Assembly (NCBI GenBank): GCA_003249215.1
Contig: QKJR01000012.1
Location: forward strand, 1 to 64,000
Origin: Rhodobacterales bacterium
Lineage (GTDB): Bacteria; Pseudomonadota; Alphaproteobacteria; Rhodobacterales; Rhodobacteraceae
Direction of reading: 5' to 3'
Length of the DNA stretch: 64,000 nt
Positions 45,736-53,162 of this stretch are shown here, one piece after another. Within the stretch, counting starts at the first letter, position 1; each line of letters starts with the position of its first letter. Below the pieces are notes generated by a model, which saw only the letters and a list, made by a program, of their open reading frames with translations, was not told where the DNA came from and ran no database searches. The translations under genes and the position numbers were made by a program.

Positions 45736-46723
45736 CGAAGAGATCCGCGAACGCCTCCTTGTTGGCCTGATCCTCGGCCCTCAGCTTGGCCGCATCGAGC
45801 GGCAGGATGTGCAGGTTCGCCAGATCGGGATAGCCGGCGGGCGCGGCCACGCCCTCGATGATCGGGAAATAGCCCTGCGCGACCGATTGCTCTTGCGCGG
45901 TCTTCGAGAGCTGCCAGTCGACGAAGGCCTTGGCAGCCTCTTCGTTGTCGGTGCCCTTGACGATCGCGACCGGCTGGGTGATCGCGCTCACGCCCTGCTC
46001 GGGCCAGACGAAATCGACCGGCGAACCCTTGGCCCTGGCGTTCATCGCCATGTATTCGATGATGATGCCATAGGCCTTCTCGCCGCGCGCGACGGCCTCG
46101 ATCACGGTGCCGTTGCCCTGACCGGCCACCGCGCCGTTCCGGGCCAGCTCCTCGTAATAGGCCCAGCCGAAATCGGGCTGCTGGGTCATCGTGCCGACAT
46201 GGATCACCGCGGCGCCGGAATAGAGCGGGCTCGGCATGATCGTCCGGGCGGCCACTTCCGGGGCGCGCAGATCGTCCCAGCCCTTGGGCGCCACCTTCAC
46301 CAGATCGGTGTTGTAGACGATGCCCGTGGTGATCAGCTTGGTGCCGAAGAAGGTGCGGTCGGGGTCGACCACATCGGCCGGAATGCCGGCGAGCGGCGCC
46401 TCTGCATAGGCCAGCAGACGGCCGTCGTTCTTGAGCCCGGTCATCGCCACCGCATCGGCGATCAGCAGGATATCGGCCGGGGTCGAACCGGCGGCGAATT
46501 CCGCCTGCAGCTTGGTCATCAGCTCGGTCGTGCCGGTGCGGAAGATCTCGACCTTCACATCGGGATAGTCCGCGTTGAAGGCCTCGACGACCTTGGCCAT
46601 CTGGTCTTGCGGCTGCGAGGTGTAGACGGTGATCTCGCCCGAGGGGCCGGCGATCGCGGGACCCGCGAGGGCCATGAGCGCGAGTGCGGCTGTGCGAAAA
46701 CGGGAGAGGGGAAGACGGGACAT
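45728..46723 (-). CDS. Ferric iron ABC importer periplasmic binding protein (FbpA-like)
   Basis: 331-residue protein with signal peptide ending ALMALAGPAIA. The mature part ITVYTSQPQDQMAKVVEAFNADYPDVKVEIFRTGTTELMTKLQAEFAAGSTPADILLIAD is the FbpA-type N-terminal lobe, and GIIIEYMAMNARAKGSPVDFVWPEQG the C-terminal lobe. GGAGCCACC precedes the ATG. 2-aminoethylphosphonate/putrescine-type relatives are possible, but the gene set favours iron. Confidence 0.85.
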   Translation of the reverse strand: MSRLPLSRFRTAALALMALAGPAIAGPSGEITVYTSQPQDQMAKVVEAFNADYPDVKVEIFRTGTTELMTKLQAEFAAGSTPADILLIADAVAMTGLKNDGRLLAYAEAPLAGIPADVVDPDRTFFGTKLITTGIVYNTDLVKVAPKGWDDLRAPEVAARTIMPSPLYSGAAVIHVGTMTQQPDFGWAYYEELARNGAVAGQGNGTVIEAVARGEKAYGIIIEYMAMNARAKGSPVDFVWPEQGVSAITQPVAIVKGTDNEEAAKAFVDWQLSKTAQEQSVAQGYFPIIEGVAAPAGYPDLANLHILPLDAAKLRAEDQANKEAFADLFGG

Positions 46724-46858
46724 GGGTGGCTCCTGTTGCGTGGGTTCGCGGCGTCTTATCCGGCGGGTTTGAAAGCTGCGTGACAGTCCCAGCCCGCGGG
46801 TGCGGACCGGTGCCGATCAGGGCGTGGATGTCGCGGTCGGTGCCGGACTGGGCGACGA

Positions 46859-47110
46859 TCAGCGTGGGCGTGTTGCGGTCGATCCCGGCGCAGGCGGCGC
46901 GGATGCGCGCGCTGGGGGCCGCGGGCGATGCCCCTCGTGGCAGCCTGTCATCGCGGCGCAGGTGCGCCCGAGACCCGCGGACGGGATCGCAGACCCGCGC
47001 CCGGCGTCGGGGCCGAGACCGAGGCCGAAATCGGCCAGGATCCGCGGGCGCCCGGCTTCCCGCAGGAAACAGGCCGGACCCGTGGCGTCGAAACCACCAA
47101 AGACGGTCAG
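46859..47110 (-). pseudogene. Probable remnant of an MBL-fold metallo-hydrolase gene
   Basis: Directly after the ATPase stop the minus strand reads LTVFGGFDATGPACFLREAGRPRILADFGLGLGPDAGRG, reminiscent of the first strands of MBL-fold hydrolases. The expected ATG overlapping the stop (ATGA) is instead CTGA, and no HxHxDH metal motif follows (AGLGRTCAAMTGCHEGHRP lies where it would be expected). The reading frame ends at 46859. Another frame further on reads IDRNTPTLIVAQSGTDRDIHALIGTG, also protein-like, which suggests indels. The identification is by eye and uncertain. Confidence 0.4.
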
Positions 47111-48213
47111 GCGGCTCCGGCCGGAACGACCTGCGTCACGGGGGCCGCGGTCACACCCTGCCCCGCCTCCGCCGTGCGCGGCAGCACCCAGCCACCGCGC
47201 AGCGCGATCCGCATCCGCTCGCCCGGCCGTGCCGGATGATCGAGCCGCAGGGCCATCGGATCGGCGTGGGGCAGATCGTCGAAGAGCAGATGCGCGATGT
47301 GATAACCGTCCTCGAACCGGGTCTCGACCACGCTCGCGGCCAGCCCGCCCTCGGGCGTCGGCCGCAGATCGCAGGGATGCAGGCAAAGCCAGCCGGGCCC
47401 CGGCGGGGCGGTGCCGGGCAGCCGGATCGTGCCGGAGCCGAGCGCGATCCGGCAGTCCCCGCCCTCGCGGGCCAGAACCTGCACCGGCAGGGTCCGCCCC
47501 TGACCGACGAAGCGCGCGACCATCGGACTGGCCGGGCGTTCGAACAGGGTCTGGGGGGACCCGAGCTGTTCGAGCCGCCCGCGATCCATCACCCCGATCA
47601 GATCGGCGACGGCCATTGCCTCGTTCTGATCATGGGTGACGAAAATCATGGTGCAGCCGGTCTCGGAATGGATCCGGCGAAACTCGGCCAGCATGGTGCG
47701 GCGCAGATGCGCGTCGAGATTGGCCAGCGGCTCGTCGAGGAGCAGCACGCGCGGGCGCGCGGCGAGGCTGCGCGCGAGCGCCACGCGCTGCCGCTGCCCG
47801 CCCGAAAGCTCATGCGGGCGCCGGGCGGCCATCTCGCTCAGGCCGACCTTGCGCAGCGCCTCCCCGACCCGCGCGGCACGCTCGTCCCGCCCCAGCCGGT
47901 CGAGCCCGAAGGCCACATTGCCCGCCACCGTCATATGCGGCCAGAGCGCGTAGGACTGGAACACCATGCCAAGCCCGCGCCGTTCGGGGCCGACGAAGCG
48001 CCCGGGCCCGGCCACCACCTCGGCGCCGATCCGCAGCACGCCCGCATCGGGCCGCTCGAGCCCGGCGATCAGGCGCAGAAGCGTGGTCTTGCCGCAGCCG
48101 GACGGCCCGAGAAGCGCGAGGAACTTGCCCGCGGGGACCTCGGCGCTGACCGCATCGACGGCACGGGTCCGGCCGAAACGGCGGGTCAGGTCCTGGAGGG
48201 TCAGCGAAGCCAT
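47107..48213 (-). CDS. Ferric iron ABC importer ATPase (FbpC-like)
   Basis: 368-residue ATPase: LLGPSGCGKTTLLRLIAGLERPD (Walker A, about residue 40), LSGGQRQRVALARSLAARPRVLLLDEPLANLD, IFVTHDQNEAMAVAD, then a C-terminal OB-type regulatory domain of about 120 residues (LPVQVLAREGGDCRIALGSG...). The length and domain plan fit FbpC/PotA. It lies apart from the permease and binding protein genes, separated by the remnant, all on the minus strand. Confidence 0.88.
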   Translation of the reverse strand: MASLTLQDLTRRFGRTRAVDAVSAEVPAGKFLALLGPSGCGKTTLLRLIAGLERPDAGVLRIGAEVVAGPGRFVGPERRGLGMVFQSYALWPHMTVAGNVAFGLDRLGRDERAARVGEALRKVGLSEMAARRPHELSGGQRQRVALARSLAARPRVLLLDEPLANLDAHLRRTMLAEFRRIHSETGCTMIFVTHDQNEAMAVADLIGVMDRGRLEQLGSPQTLFERPASPMVARFVGQGRTLPVQVLAREGGDCRIALGSGTIRLPGTAPPGPGWLCLHPCDLRPTPEGGLAASVVETRFEDGYHIAHLLFDDLPHADPMALRLDHPARPGERMRIALRGGWVLPRTAEAGQGVTAAPVTQVVPAGAA

Positions 48214-48302
48214 GCGGCCCTGATAGGGCCGATCTGCAACGGTTTCGTGACGGCGCGCCCGCAATCCTGGCGGCGTCCCGGCGGCGTCCTCGCGGCGCGG
48301 CT

Positions 48303-48467
48303 CTAGTCGGGCAAGGCGCCGCAGAAGCCGCCTGCCGCCGCAAGCCCCGAGCCGAAGGCAAAGGCCGGCGGCGCGCGGTAGGGATTGGGGGGCGATGCGG
48401 CAAGGTCGAAGGCCAGAAGCCCCGCAACCCCGAGAGCCATCAGCGTGGCGGTGGAGCGGCGCGTCAT
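48303..48467 (-). CDS. Small 54-residue membrane-anchored or secreted peptide
   Basis: MTRRSTATLMALGVAGLLAFDLAASPPNPYRAPPAFAFGSGLAAAGGFCGALPD: a basic N-terminus and one hydrophobic stretch that could be a signal anchor, then a Pro/Ala/Gly tail with one Cys. Too short for a separate track line (it is inside a longer wrong-start ORF). Its ATG overlaps the YeeE/YedE stop by 4 bases (ATGA), so it is translated from that transcript. Function unknown. Confidence 0.5.
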   Translation of the reverse strand: MTRRSTATLMALGVAGLLAFDLAASPPNPYRAPPAFAFGSGLAAAGGFCGALPD

Positions 48468-49594
48468 GTCCGGGCCTCCAGTCCCACGAGCGGACGGATA
48501 CGGATGCCGACGAAGGCCCCCGCGAAAGCCGCCGCGAACCAGACCCAGCCGTGCAGGCTGCCGGTCGAGATCCCCGAGAAGAAGGCGCCGACGTTGCAGC
48601 CGAAGGCAAGCCGCGAGGAATAGCCCAGCAGCAGCCCCGCGACGATCGTCGCCACCCAGGCCCGCGCCGGATAGCGCGGCAGTTTCTGCGACAGGCCCCC
48701 GCTGCGCCAGGCGGCGACACCGAAGGCCCCGGCGATCAGCCCCAGATCGGTGAGCGAGGTATAGTCGGTCAGAAGCGAGCTGGTGACCCGCTCCATCGAG
48801 CCGGGCGCCGCCCAGAAGGCCGAGCCGCCCAGATCGGCGCCCATCGCTACCGCGCCCTTGGCGACCCACAGGCCGAGGCCATAGACCACGCCCCAGGGCT
48901 GACCCGCCACCAGCAGGTTCGCGATGCCCAGCGCCGCAAGCAGCACCGCCGCCACGACATAGCGCGCGGGCAGACGCCGCGAGCCCGGCTTGCCGAGCGC
49001 CCAGAACAGCCCCGCGACCAGCGCCAGCGCCCCGAGCGTCACGCCAAGGCCGAAGCCCCCGCGCAGCGTCAGCACCGGCAGCGCGCCGAGCCCGGTCCAC
49101 CAGATCAGCCCATAGGCCCCCGCGAAGCTGCCGATGGCGAAGAAGGGCAGCGCCACAAGCCCGATCGGATTGCCCGAACCCGCATTCACCAGCGTCCCCG
49201 AGCCACAGCCCAGAACCACCTGCATCGCCGCGCCAAAGACGAAGGCGCCGCCGATCATCGCCCAGCCGATCGGCGCCTGCGCCCCGCTCAGCTCGCCCGC
49301 ATGCGAGCTCAGGAGCGGGATCGCCACCACCGAGACGAGGCCGATCGCCAGCAGTTGCGCGAGAATCCCCGCAGGCTCGCGGCGCAGGATCATCGCCCGC
49401 CACGGCCCCGCAAAGCCAAAGCGCAGCCCCTCGAGCGTGATGCCGAAGCCAAGCCCGATCGCCAGCATCAGCCCGTAGCGTGCGCCCACGAAGAGCGCGA
49501 CCGCCGCGACCGCCGCCAGCGCGCCCAGCAGCAGGGCCGCGCGCCGCGTCCCCTGCCCTGCGGGCCGCGCCTCGATCCCCTCCGCGAGCGCCAT
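48464..49594 (-). CDS. YeeE/YedE-family sulfur transporter (TsuA-like)
   Basis: 376-residue polytopic protein. Two conserved loops carry cysteines: MQVVLGCGSGTLVNAGSGNPIGL (about residue 130) and SSRLAFGCNVGAFFSGISTGSLHGW (about residue 325), as in thiosulfate channel TsuA/YeeE, where thiosulfate passes from one Cys to the next. Operon with a secreted rhodanese supports a sulfane-sulfur role. Confidence 0.87.
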   Translation of the reverse strand: MALAEGIEARPAGQGTRRAALLLGALAAVAAVALFVGARYGLMLAIGLGFGITLEGLRFGFAGPWRAMILRREPAGILAQLLAIGLVSVVAIPLLSSHAGELSGAQAPIGWAMIGGAFVFGAAMQVVLGCGSGTLVNAGSGNPIGLVALPFFAIGSFAGAYGLIWWTGLGALPVLTLRGGFGLGVTLGALALVAGLFWALGKPGSRRLPARYVVAAVLLAALGIANLLVAGQPWGVVYGLGLWVAKGAVAMGADLGGSAFWAAPGSMERVTSSLLTDYTSLTDLGLIAGAFGVAAWRSGGLSQKLPRYPARAWVATIVAGLLLGYSSRLAFGCNVGAFFSGISTGSLHGWVWFAAAFAGAFVGIRIRPLVGLEART

Positions 49595-50523
49595 CAGTTG
49601 CCGCCCTTGAGCTGGTTCAGCAGATTGGTGAAGAGCCCCGGCTGGTTCGCCATTTTGCCGTCAGTATGGGAATATTCGACCATCGAGGCGGGATAGAGTT
49701 TGACGTTCTCGATCCCCGCGACCTCGGACAGCGCGAACCAGTCGGTCGCCGCCCAATGCCCGGTGTTGCAGAACGAGACCACCTCATCATCGGCCTCGAT
49801 CCCGAGACGCGCCTTGAGCGCGCTCGCGTCGCCGGTGGGGTCGATGGCGGTCGCCCCGGCACGGAAGAACTCGGTATAGGGCAGGTTCTGCGCGCCGGGC
49901 AGCGTGCCGGGACGGGCCGCGGCGGGGGCCGCTTTCTTGCCTTCGAAGAAGGCCGGGGGACGCGCGTCGACGAGGATCGCCTTGCTGGTGCCCGCAACCA
50001 CATCGCTCACCGCGGCAGTGTCGGCGGTCCAGGTGTCGTTCCAGGCGATGTTCAGATCGGTCGGCATCAGCGTGACCGTCTCGGTCGAGATCGGCAGGCC
50101 CGCGTTGACCCAGGCCGTCGCGCCGCCGTTCAGCACCGACAGATCGGTGAAGCCCGTGCTTTTTAGCGTCCAGTAGACCCGCGCGGCGGCGCCGAAATCG
50201 GTGTCGGTATCGCCTTGCGAGACGATCACCACCGGGCGTGCCGGATCGAGGCCGAGCGTTTCATAGGTCGCTTCGAGCTTTTCGACCGGGGGCACGGCGC
50301 CGGGGTTGTCCTCGGGGCCACGGAAGAGACCATAGGGGGCCGAGACAGCTCCCTCGATATGGCCCTCGGCATAGCCCTTGGTGCGGATATCGAGCACGAT
50401 CGGCGCCTCGGTCGTCGCGGCAAGCTCGGCCGGGGTCACAAGCGGGCCGAGGTCACCCGCGAAAGCAGTGCTTGCAAGCAGGGTAGCCAGACCGGAGAGC
50501 GGAAGAAGGGCGAGACGGGGCAT
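49594..50523 (-). CDS. Periplasmic tandem rhodanese (thiosulfate/3-mercaptopyruvate sulfurtransferase)
   Basis: 309-residue secreted protein. Signal peptide MPRLALLPLSGLATLLASTAFA, then two rhodanese domains. Domain 1 has VIVSQGDTDTDFG where the catalytic Cys would be, so it is inactive. Domain 2 keeps VSFCNTGHWAATDW, with Cys as nucleophile. Sequence APAAARPGTLPGAQNLPYTEFF lies between. ATG 50523 preceded by CCAAGGATACCTCG; the track start is rejected. Coupled to the YeeE/YedE gene (TGATG). It may mobilise sulfane sulfur for uptake. Confidence 0.88.
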   Translation of the reverse strand: MPRLALLPLSGLATLLASTAFAGDLGPLVTPAELAATTEAPIVLDIRTKGYAEGHIEGAVSAPYGLFRGPEDNPGAVPPVEKLEATYETLGLDPARPVVIVSQGDTDTDFGAAARVYWTLKSTGFTDLSVLNGGATAWVNAGLPISTETVTLMPTDLNIAWNDTWTADTAAVSDVVAGTSKAILVDARPPAFFEGKKAAPAAARPGTLPGAQNLPYTEFFRAGATAIDPTGDASALKARLGIEADDEVVSFCNTGHWAATDWFALSEVAGIENVKLYPASMVEYSHTDGKMANQPGLFTNLLNQLKGGN

Positions 50524-50741
50524 CGAGGTATCCTTGGCAGATGGGATGTTTTGTCCGCATTTGAGCAGTTTTGCGCGACAATCAAGGAACGGATGCCGGT
50601 CATGCGGCTGCGGACAAGGAACAGATTTCCGCTTTCCGGGGATACGCGCAACCCCGCGCATGTCGCGGGCGTGTGGGGCGGGATGCCCGTGCCACGCCGG
50701 GGGCGGGACCGGAAACGGGGTCCTTTTTCGCGGTCCTTGCC

Positions 50742-51716
50742 TCAGCCCTCTCCCGGCGGGAAGAGGATGCGGAATCGGGTTCCTGCCGGGGCAGGCATGG
50801 TGCGGATCCCGGCCCGGTGCGCCGCAAGCAGGTTGCGCACCACGGCGAGGCCCATGCCCGTGCCCCCGGCCTCGCGGCGCGTGGTGAAGAAGGGTTCGAA
50901 GATCCGTTCGGCATTGCCCGGCGAAATTCCCGGCCCGTCGTCCGCAATATCGAGGATCGCCCGCCCGGCCTCGGATTGCGCGCGCAGTGTGACCGCCCCC
51001 GCGCCACTCTCGGCCGCATTGCGCAGAAGCTGGCCGAGCACGATTGCGAGCCCGGGCGCGGCGAGCGGCAGCGGCGCCTCCGCGCCCTCGGCCTGCACCG
51101 TCAGCCCGGGCCAGTCCGCGCGCAATTCAGGCAGAAGTTCGGCCAGCGTGGTCGCGCCGAGATAGCGCGTCTCGCGGGCGCGGGCGGCCTCGCGCAATGC
51201 GCTCAGTTGCGCCTCGATCTGCGCGCGGGCGCCGTCGATCTGCGCCACGATCGGCGCGTCGGCGGGGTCGAGCGTGCCGCCATCCTCGAGCAGCTCGCAG
51301 GCCGCGCGGATCGCCGAAACCGGGGTCTTGATCTCGTGGGTCACGTGATCGGTGAAGCTGCGCACGGTCGCCTCTCGGTCGCGCAGGGCCTCGGCCATGG
51401 CGATCACGCGGCGCGCGGTGGCATGCAGCTCGCGGGTGCCGAAATGCGCGGGCGGCGGCGGCTCGGCGCCGCTCTCCTGGGCGCGGGCATAGGCCTCGAG
51501 CGCGTGGATCGGGCGCAGCAGCAGCCGCACCAGCAGCCAGCCGAGCGCCGCCGTCGCCAGCGCGATCGCCCCCCCGAGCGCGAGCGCCGCGGTGCGAAAC
51601 CCGATCGCCGGCCCCAGATAGCGCAGCGCCACCAGCCCCGCGAACGACAGCGCCAGCGTGCCCGCGAGCGCGCCCCCCAGCACGAAGCCGAGCGAGGGCC
51701 GCCAGCGACGGCTCAT
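50742..51716 (-). CDS. Sensor histidine kinase (apparently intact)
   Basis: 324-residue membrane kinase with two N-terminal helices ([27 protein letters not shown] and [25 protein letters not shown]), a HAMP-like linker, the H-box [19 protein letters not shown] (His about residue 127), and the ATP-binding N, G1 and G2 boxes ([39 protein letters not shown]). The start ATG overlaps the response-regulator stop (ATGA). Its cognate regulator is broken, so its output is uncertain. Confidence 0.88.
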   Translation of the reverse strand: MSRRWRPSLGFVLGGALAGTLALSFAGLVALRYLGPAIGFRTAALALGGAIALATAALGWLLVRLLLRPIHALEAYARAQESGAEPPPPAHFGTRELHATARRVIAMAEALRDREATVRSFTDHVTHEIKTPVSAIRAACELLEDGGTLDPADAPIVAQIDGARAQIEAQLSALREAARARETRYLGATTLAELLPELRADWPGLTVQAEGAEAPLPLAAPGLAIVLGQLLRNAAESGAGAVTLRAQSEAGRAILDIADDGPGISPGNAERIFEPFFTTRREAGGTGMGLAVVRNLLAAHRAGIRTMPAPAGTRFRILFPPGEG

Positions 51717-52362
51717 CGACAGGCCCCCATCCGCATCCCCTGACCGTGGACCGTCTCGATCGCATCGGCGCAGCCGGTCTCGGCCAGCTTGCGGCGCAGG
51801 TTGCGCAGGTGGCTGTCGAGCGTGCGATCCGAGACGGCACTGCGCCCCCCCAGAGCCCGGCCACCAGTTCGGTGCGCGGGGTCAGCCGCGCGGGGTCCTG
51901 CATCAGCCGCAGCAGCAGGCCGAATTCGGTGGCGGTCAGCGCGACCTCGAGCGCATCCACGCGGCAGATCCGGGCGTGGGGATCGAGCGAGAGCCGCCCG
52001 TGATCGAGCCGCGCCACGGGCGCCGGACCCGCCGTGCGCTTGAGGATCGCGCGCACCCGCGCGATCAGCTCGCGCGGGCTGAAGGGTTTGGTGACGTAAT
52101 CGTCGGCGCCGAGTTCGAGCCCGAGGATGCGGTCGATCTCGTCGTCGCGGGCGGTCAGGAACAGGATCGGCACCTTGGAGCGCGCACGGATCCGGCGGCA
52201 GGTCTCGAACCCGTCCATCTCGGGCAGGCCGACGTCGAGCACGATCAGATCGGGCGCCTCGCGCGCGGCATGGACCAGCGCCTGCGCGCCATCGGCGGCG
52301 GTGATCACGGCATGACCCGCCCGTTCGAGCGCGAGCCGCACCAGATCGCGCAGCCGGGGATC
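51713..52362 (-). pseudogene. OmpR-type response regulator, N-terminally deleted and frameshifted
   Basis: Reads as [51 protein letters not shown] (phosphoryl Asp in LDVG), then [35 protein letters not shown]. Two lesions: the first about nine residues, which would carry VLLVEDD and the acidic pocket, are missing, because homology begins at GATCCCCGG just after a truncated DUF4173-type gene. Then at the G7 run (51845-51851) the winged-helix frame slips: upstream ...[14 protein letters not shown]..., true frame ...[45 protein letters not shown]8 (or G5) would restore it. Confidence 0.85.
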
Positions 52363-52790
52363 GGCGGCCCCTCGGGGCGCTGCAGCCAGACGAGCGCCAG
52401 CACGAGCCCGCCGATCAGGAAGAGGAGCGACAGCGCCTGCAGGTAATCGACCACCGGCAGCGCCGCCAGCACGAACAGCGCCACTGGCCGGTGCCAGGCG
52501 CGGGCCCCGCTCAGCCGCACCGCCGCGATCAGGATCGCGCCCGCGAAAACCGCGAGCGACAGGCCCGGCGCGTGGTGCCAGAAGAGCAGATCCGCGAGCG
52601 CCACGAGACACAGGATCGCCCCCGCACGCCCCCTGCCTCGTGCGCCTGCGGTCTGCGACGGGCCCTGCCCGCCGCCGTCCCCGCCTCCGGTCCCGCCCCC
52701 CCCCGGCGGCAGCGGCGGCGGCGCATCCAGCCACCAGCCATCGCGCGCAAGCGATTGCGGCAGGCCGCGAATGATCAGGGTCTTGTCCAT
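52305..52790 (-). pseudogene. Truncated DUF4173-type membrane protein
   Basis: 161 codons: [31 protein letters not shown]..., a Gly-rich patch, then three helices ([69 protein letters not shown]). I recognise the N-terminus as that of DUF4153/DUF4173-type proteins, which are several hundred residues long. After RPEG the reading runs out of frame into response-regulator sequence and stops at 52305. A deletion seems to have removed the gene's C-terminus along with the start of the regulator. Confidence 0.6.
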
Positions 52791-52838
52791 GTCCCACACT
52801 CCGTTCGTTGAAGACTGGGGCGAGACTGCGCCGCGGGG

Positions 52839-52880
52839 CGTGCAGATCCCCGGGGCGAGACGTGCAGATTTCGTGCAGAT
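52839..52880. promoter_or_regulatory. Three CGTGCAGAT direct repeats, 22 and 11 bp apart
   Basis: CGTGCAGAT occurs exactly at 52839-52847, 52861-52869 and 52872-52880, with spacings of 22 and 11 bases, i.e. helical multiples. Tandem direct repeats at about 10-11 bp are typical of OmpR/PhoB-family sites. They lie about 50-90 bases upstream of the DUF4173-regulator-kinase start, on the promoter side. Confidence 0.5.
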
Positions 52881-53113
52881 CGCCAACGATCGCCCTGTCG
52901 AGCTGCGCGCGAGGCCCATGAGCATGCGCCGGCCCGAGCGGCGGGAGGCGAGCCTGAGCCTTCGCGTTGCGGCCTTCTGCGTTCTGCCGCCCTGCGACAG
53001 CCGGTGCTGGGGCTGTCACAAGGCGCGCGGCTGGCTTTCGCGCCGCAGCTTTCCGGGCCGCCCCCTGCCAGACCGGGATGTCACGGGCGCGGCACGCGCT
53101 TCCGAAACGCGAA

Positions 53114-53136
53114 CGGGCCGCCCCGGGGGCGGCCCG
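53114..53136 (-). terminator. GC-rich hairpin after the RND pump gene
   Basis: CGGGCCGCCCC and GGGGCGGCCCG form an 11-bp perfect stem around one base, about 27 bases past the RND pump stop (minus strand). The sequence after it, TTCGCGTTTC, has only a weak T-run. It probably ends the efflux operon. Confidence 0.5.
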
Positions 53137-53162
53137 CTGTCGTTTTGCGAGGGGCGTGGAGA

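Noticed and set aside
50708-50735. GGACCGGAAACGGGGTCC-TTTTT as a plus-strand terminator
   Set aside because: No plus-strand gene ends before it; the neighbouring genes are on the minus strand, where the T-run is on the wrong side.
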